Source: JAFGLZ01 sp964622545
GTDB taxonomy: Bacteria; Planctomycetota; Phycisphaerae; UBA1845; JAFGLZ01
Length of the DNA: 64,000 bases
Direction of reading: 5' to 3'
NCBI GenBank assembly: GCA_964622545.1
Contig: CAZUQM010000019.1
Location: 1-64,000, forward strand
The notes below the pieces were generated by a model that made no database searches, had not been told where the DNA came from, and saw only the letters and a list, made by a program, of their open reading frames with translations. The position numbers were made by a program, and so were the translations under genes. This document shows positions 62,032 to 64,000 of the stretch, one piece after another (position 1 is the first letter of the stretch; the number at the start of each line of letters is the position of its first letter).

Positions 62032-64000
62032 CTACGGGAAGAACCCCTTGAGGAACTGCTCGATCGTGCCCTCATAGACGGCGTGGGCGAGGAACTCCGT
62101 GCCTTGCTGGTTGCCCCAGCAGTAGACGATGATCGTCTTGCCCTTGAACTCGCACAGGTCGACGTCGCAGTTGTTGATATTGGTCGCGCCGGCGATGTGG
62201 GCACGCTGTTCCGGCGTGAGCTTGGGGTTGCCGATCTTCTTGTCCTCGTCCCCGTGACGCATGACCGGGTTGAGCGGGCTCTGCTGCCAGGTCAGCAGGT
62301 CCTTCGAGCGGACGATCCAGGGCTCGTACGTCCTGCCGGGCCGGGCCTCGAGGTAGATCATGTAGTACCATCCGTCGAGCCAGCGGATGCTCGGGCAGGC
62401 CGTGTAGCGGTCCTTCGAGTAGACGTATCTCGGCCCGAGCCACTCCCAGGTCAGCAGGTCGCGGCTGAACGCGAAGCGGTTGGTGAAGCGGTGGCCGACC
62501 AGCTCTTTCGGCTCGCCGAGCTCGACGGCCATGACATAGCCGTCGGGTCCGTTACAGACCGAGTTGTTGTACATCCGATGGCCGGGCTGGTTGATGGCGA
62601 CCTTGGTCTCCCACGTCTTGAGGTCTTTGCTCCACCAGACGCGCAGCTCGGAGCCGCCCCAGTCGTTCACGCCGTAGACGTAAACGAAGTCGCCCTGCAC
62701 GTGCGCGCTGCCGAGGTGATAGCCCTGGGCGAACGCCGGCGTGTACTCCCCCGTGGCCACGTCGACGAAGCGGAAATAGCTCTGGCCCGTGGTGTTGGGC
62801 TTGTAGTATTTGTCACGGACGTACTCGAAGCGATACAGCTTGCCGTGGAAGACGATGGGTGTGGTTTCGACCATGTCGCAGTCGATCGTGCCGAGCTTCT
62901 TGACCAGCGGCCGGCCGTCGGCGTCGACGGGGCCCTTGGCGGGCTTGGCTGCGGCCTTATCGGCGTCGTGCTTCTTCGGCGAGCGGACCCGGGCGAACTT
63001 GTGGAGCTGCAGCGGTGTAGCGGGCGGCACCTCGTCGCGGGGCTTGTCGCGGTTGACGTCGAGCGTCTCCATACGAAGGGCGTATCGCGCCCCGTCGGCG
63101 GCCCGGCCTCGAGCGTTGGTCCAGCGGACCTTCATACCCGGATAATCGCTTCGCACCTTGTGGACCTCGGCCGGGTAGAGCGGTCGGTCGTGGATGTCTT
63201 CGATAATCTTGAAGGTGTCTTCGTCGAGCCGCCACTGGCCCGAGCCGTACTTCTTGTGTCGCCAGGCGAGTCGCAGGCCTCCGCCGCTGTCGACGCGGAC
63301 GTTGCCGGGGCGGACATCGAACTGGATGCAACCGCCGCCGTGGAAGTACCAGCGGTAGTCCCAGTTGGTGGTCTGGTAGATCTTCCAGCCGTCGGCCTCG
63401 CGCCGGGCGTTGTAGATCTGCGTGTTGCCGTCGGCGTCGAACTTGTGATAGGTGATGACGACCCGCTGCTTGCGGTCGAAGCCGATGCGATGATTGCCGT
63501 TGATGATGCCGCCCTTTGCGGGTACGGGATCGACGATCTCGGACGTGCCGAGCGTGATGGGCAATTCGAGCGGCTTGCCGTCGCTGGTTTCCCAGTGCAC
63601 GAGATCTTTGCTTCGCGCATAGCACAGGTCGTGGTTGGTCTCGCAGCCACCGTTGTCGCGCCAGACCCAGCACTGGTGGTAGTAGCCATCCGGTCCGTGC
63701 ACGGGACCGTGATGGTAGGCGTTCATCTTGCCTTCGCCGTCGGTGAGGGGTTGGTCGAGCAGCCGCTTCCAGGTCTTCGCCCCGTGATCGTAGACGTTGT
63801 AGATCATCTCACCGTTGCCGCTGGTGCCGTTGCGATAGCGGAAGATCAGCTCGCCGTCGGGGCCTCGCAGGAAGGCGGGGTAGGTGCAGCGCTGCTCGTC
63901 CTTGCCGATCATGTGCGGCACGCGCTCAAAGGAGTGGATGTCACCGGGCTTCGTCGTACGGTAGTACACCAGGGGTACGCTGTGCATGTTGCCGCTGAGG
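62032..64000 (-). CDS. BNR-type propeller protein, N-terminus beyond the window
   Basis: At least 651 residues of a BNR_4-type protein with repeated propeller strands (RCTYPAFLRGPDGELIFRYR, DLCYARSKDLVHWETSDG, RKQRVVITYHKFDADGNTQ, LRVWWSKDLKTWETKVAI, CPSIRWLDGWYYMIYLEA, IVRSKDLLTWQQS). The first ATG in the window is at 63987, but the frame continues upstream to the edge as LSGNMHSVPLVYYRTT, which reads like an internal strand of the family, so the true start lies beyond 64000. It may be a glycosidase-like or binding protein; function unknown. GC content is high, unlike the HEPN/MNT pair beside it. Confidence 0.8.
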   Translation of the reverse strand, partial: LSGNMHSVPLVYYRTTKPGDIHSFERVPHMIGKDEQRCTYPAFLRGPDGELIFRYRNGTSGNGEMIYNVYDHGAKTWKRLLDQPLTDGEGKMNAYHHGPVHGPDGYYHQCWVWRDNGGCETNHDLCYARSKDLVHWETSDGKPLELPITLGTSEIVDPVPAKGGIINGNHRIGFDRKQRVVITYHKFDADGNTQIYNARREADGWKIYQTTNWDYRWYFHGGGCIQFDVRPGNVRVDSGGGLRLAWRHKKYGSGQWRLDEDTFKIIEDIHDRPLYPAEVHKVRSDYPGMKVRWTNARGRAADGARYALRMETLDVNRDKPRDEVPPATPLQLHKFARVRSPKKHDADKAAAKPAKGPVDADGRPLVKKLGTIDCDMVETTPIVFHGKLYRFEYVRDKYYKPNTTGQSYFRFVDVATGEYTPAFAQGYHLGSAHVQGDFVYVYGVNDWGGSELRVWWSKDLKTWETKVAINQPGHRMYNNSVCNGPDGYVMAVELGEPKELVGHRFTNRFAFSRDLLTWEWLGPRYVYSKDRYTACPSIRWLDGWYYMIYLEARPGRTYEPWIVRSKDLLTWQQSPLNPVMRHGDEDKKIGNPKLTPEQRAHIAGATNINNCDVDLCEFKGKTIIVYCWGNQQGTEFLAHAVYEGTIEQFLKGFFP

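Overview
The window is a GC-rich (roughly 65%), gene-dense bacterial chromosome segment with no rRNA, tRNA, phage or insertion sequence that I could recognise. The gene content suggests a Planctomycetota-type bacterium, perhaps Phycisphaerae-like. Pointers are several large exported proteins of the sugar-metabolism type, a PQQ propeller fused to a methyltransferase, a ceramidase-like protein, DUF1569, DUF362 and a DUF6599-like protein, two multi-domain S1 proteins, and heptose synthesis genes that imply a Gram-negative-type envelope. This placement is inference from gene content only.

Layout. 1-4.4 kb: a C-terminally cut sensor protein, a TauE-type exporter and a ParA ATPase fused to a glycogen-binding (CBM48-like) domain, all on the minus strand. 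4.6-6.8 kb: hldE-gmhA (ADP-heptose synthesis) behind a good promoter with a dyad over the start site. 6.9-10.7 kb: resB-like gene, then translationally coupled pgsA-ribBA. 10.8-14.5 kb: rpsA with a structured leader, the primary-type sigma factor (apparently starting on AUC) and a small lipoprotein. 14.6-16.4 kb: a Memo-family gene and a small secreted peptide unit. 16.4-22.4 kb: two large coupled genes, one exported, of glycan-enzyme appearance. 22.8-27.5 kb: second S1 protein, trpG/pabA, a hexapeptide acyltransferase and a ceramidase-like protein.

27.5-32.4 kb: glcD-glcE-glcF (glycolate oxidase) and a BshB1-type deacetylase, all minus. 32.7-36.5 kb: SDR epimerase, DUF1569, saccharopine-dehydrogenase-like and lipocalin-like genes. 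36.6-45.8 kb: exported transglutaminase-like and alpha/alpha-toroid proteins, a large GH67/GH20-like protein, a Tat-exported five-blade propeller, and two amidohydrolase-fold genes, one of which has lost its metal ligands. 45.8-50.4 kb: DUF362, a DUF6599-like gene and lipoproteins. 50.7-56.2 kb: miaB, clpS, a DUF962 protein and the exported PQQ/methyltransferase fusion. 56.4-64 kb: a GH38 alpha-mannosidase, a sodium/solute symporter, a HEPN/MNT toxin-antitoxin-type pair in lower-GC DNA, and a BNR-type propeller gene that runs off the right end.

How it fits together: housekeeping genes (translation, lipid, heptose, riboflavin, tRNA modification) are interleaved with genes for exported proteins that probably bind or break down complex glycans, plus import and cytosolic processing (symporter, alpha-mannosidase). 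The items most worth a second look are the AUC-start sigma factor, the ParA-CBM48 fusion, the exported propeller with an embedded SAM-methyltransferase fold, and the degenerate/intact amidohydrolase pair.
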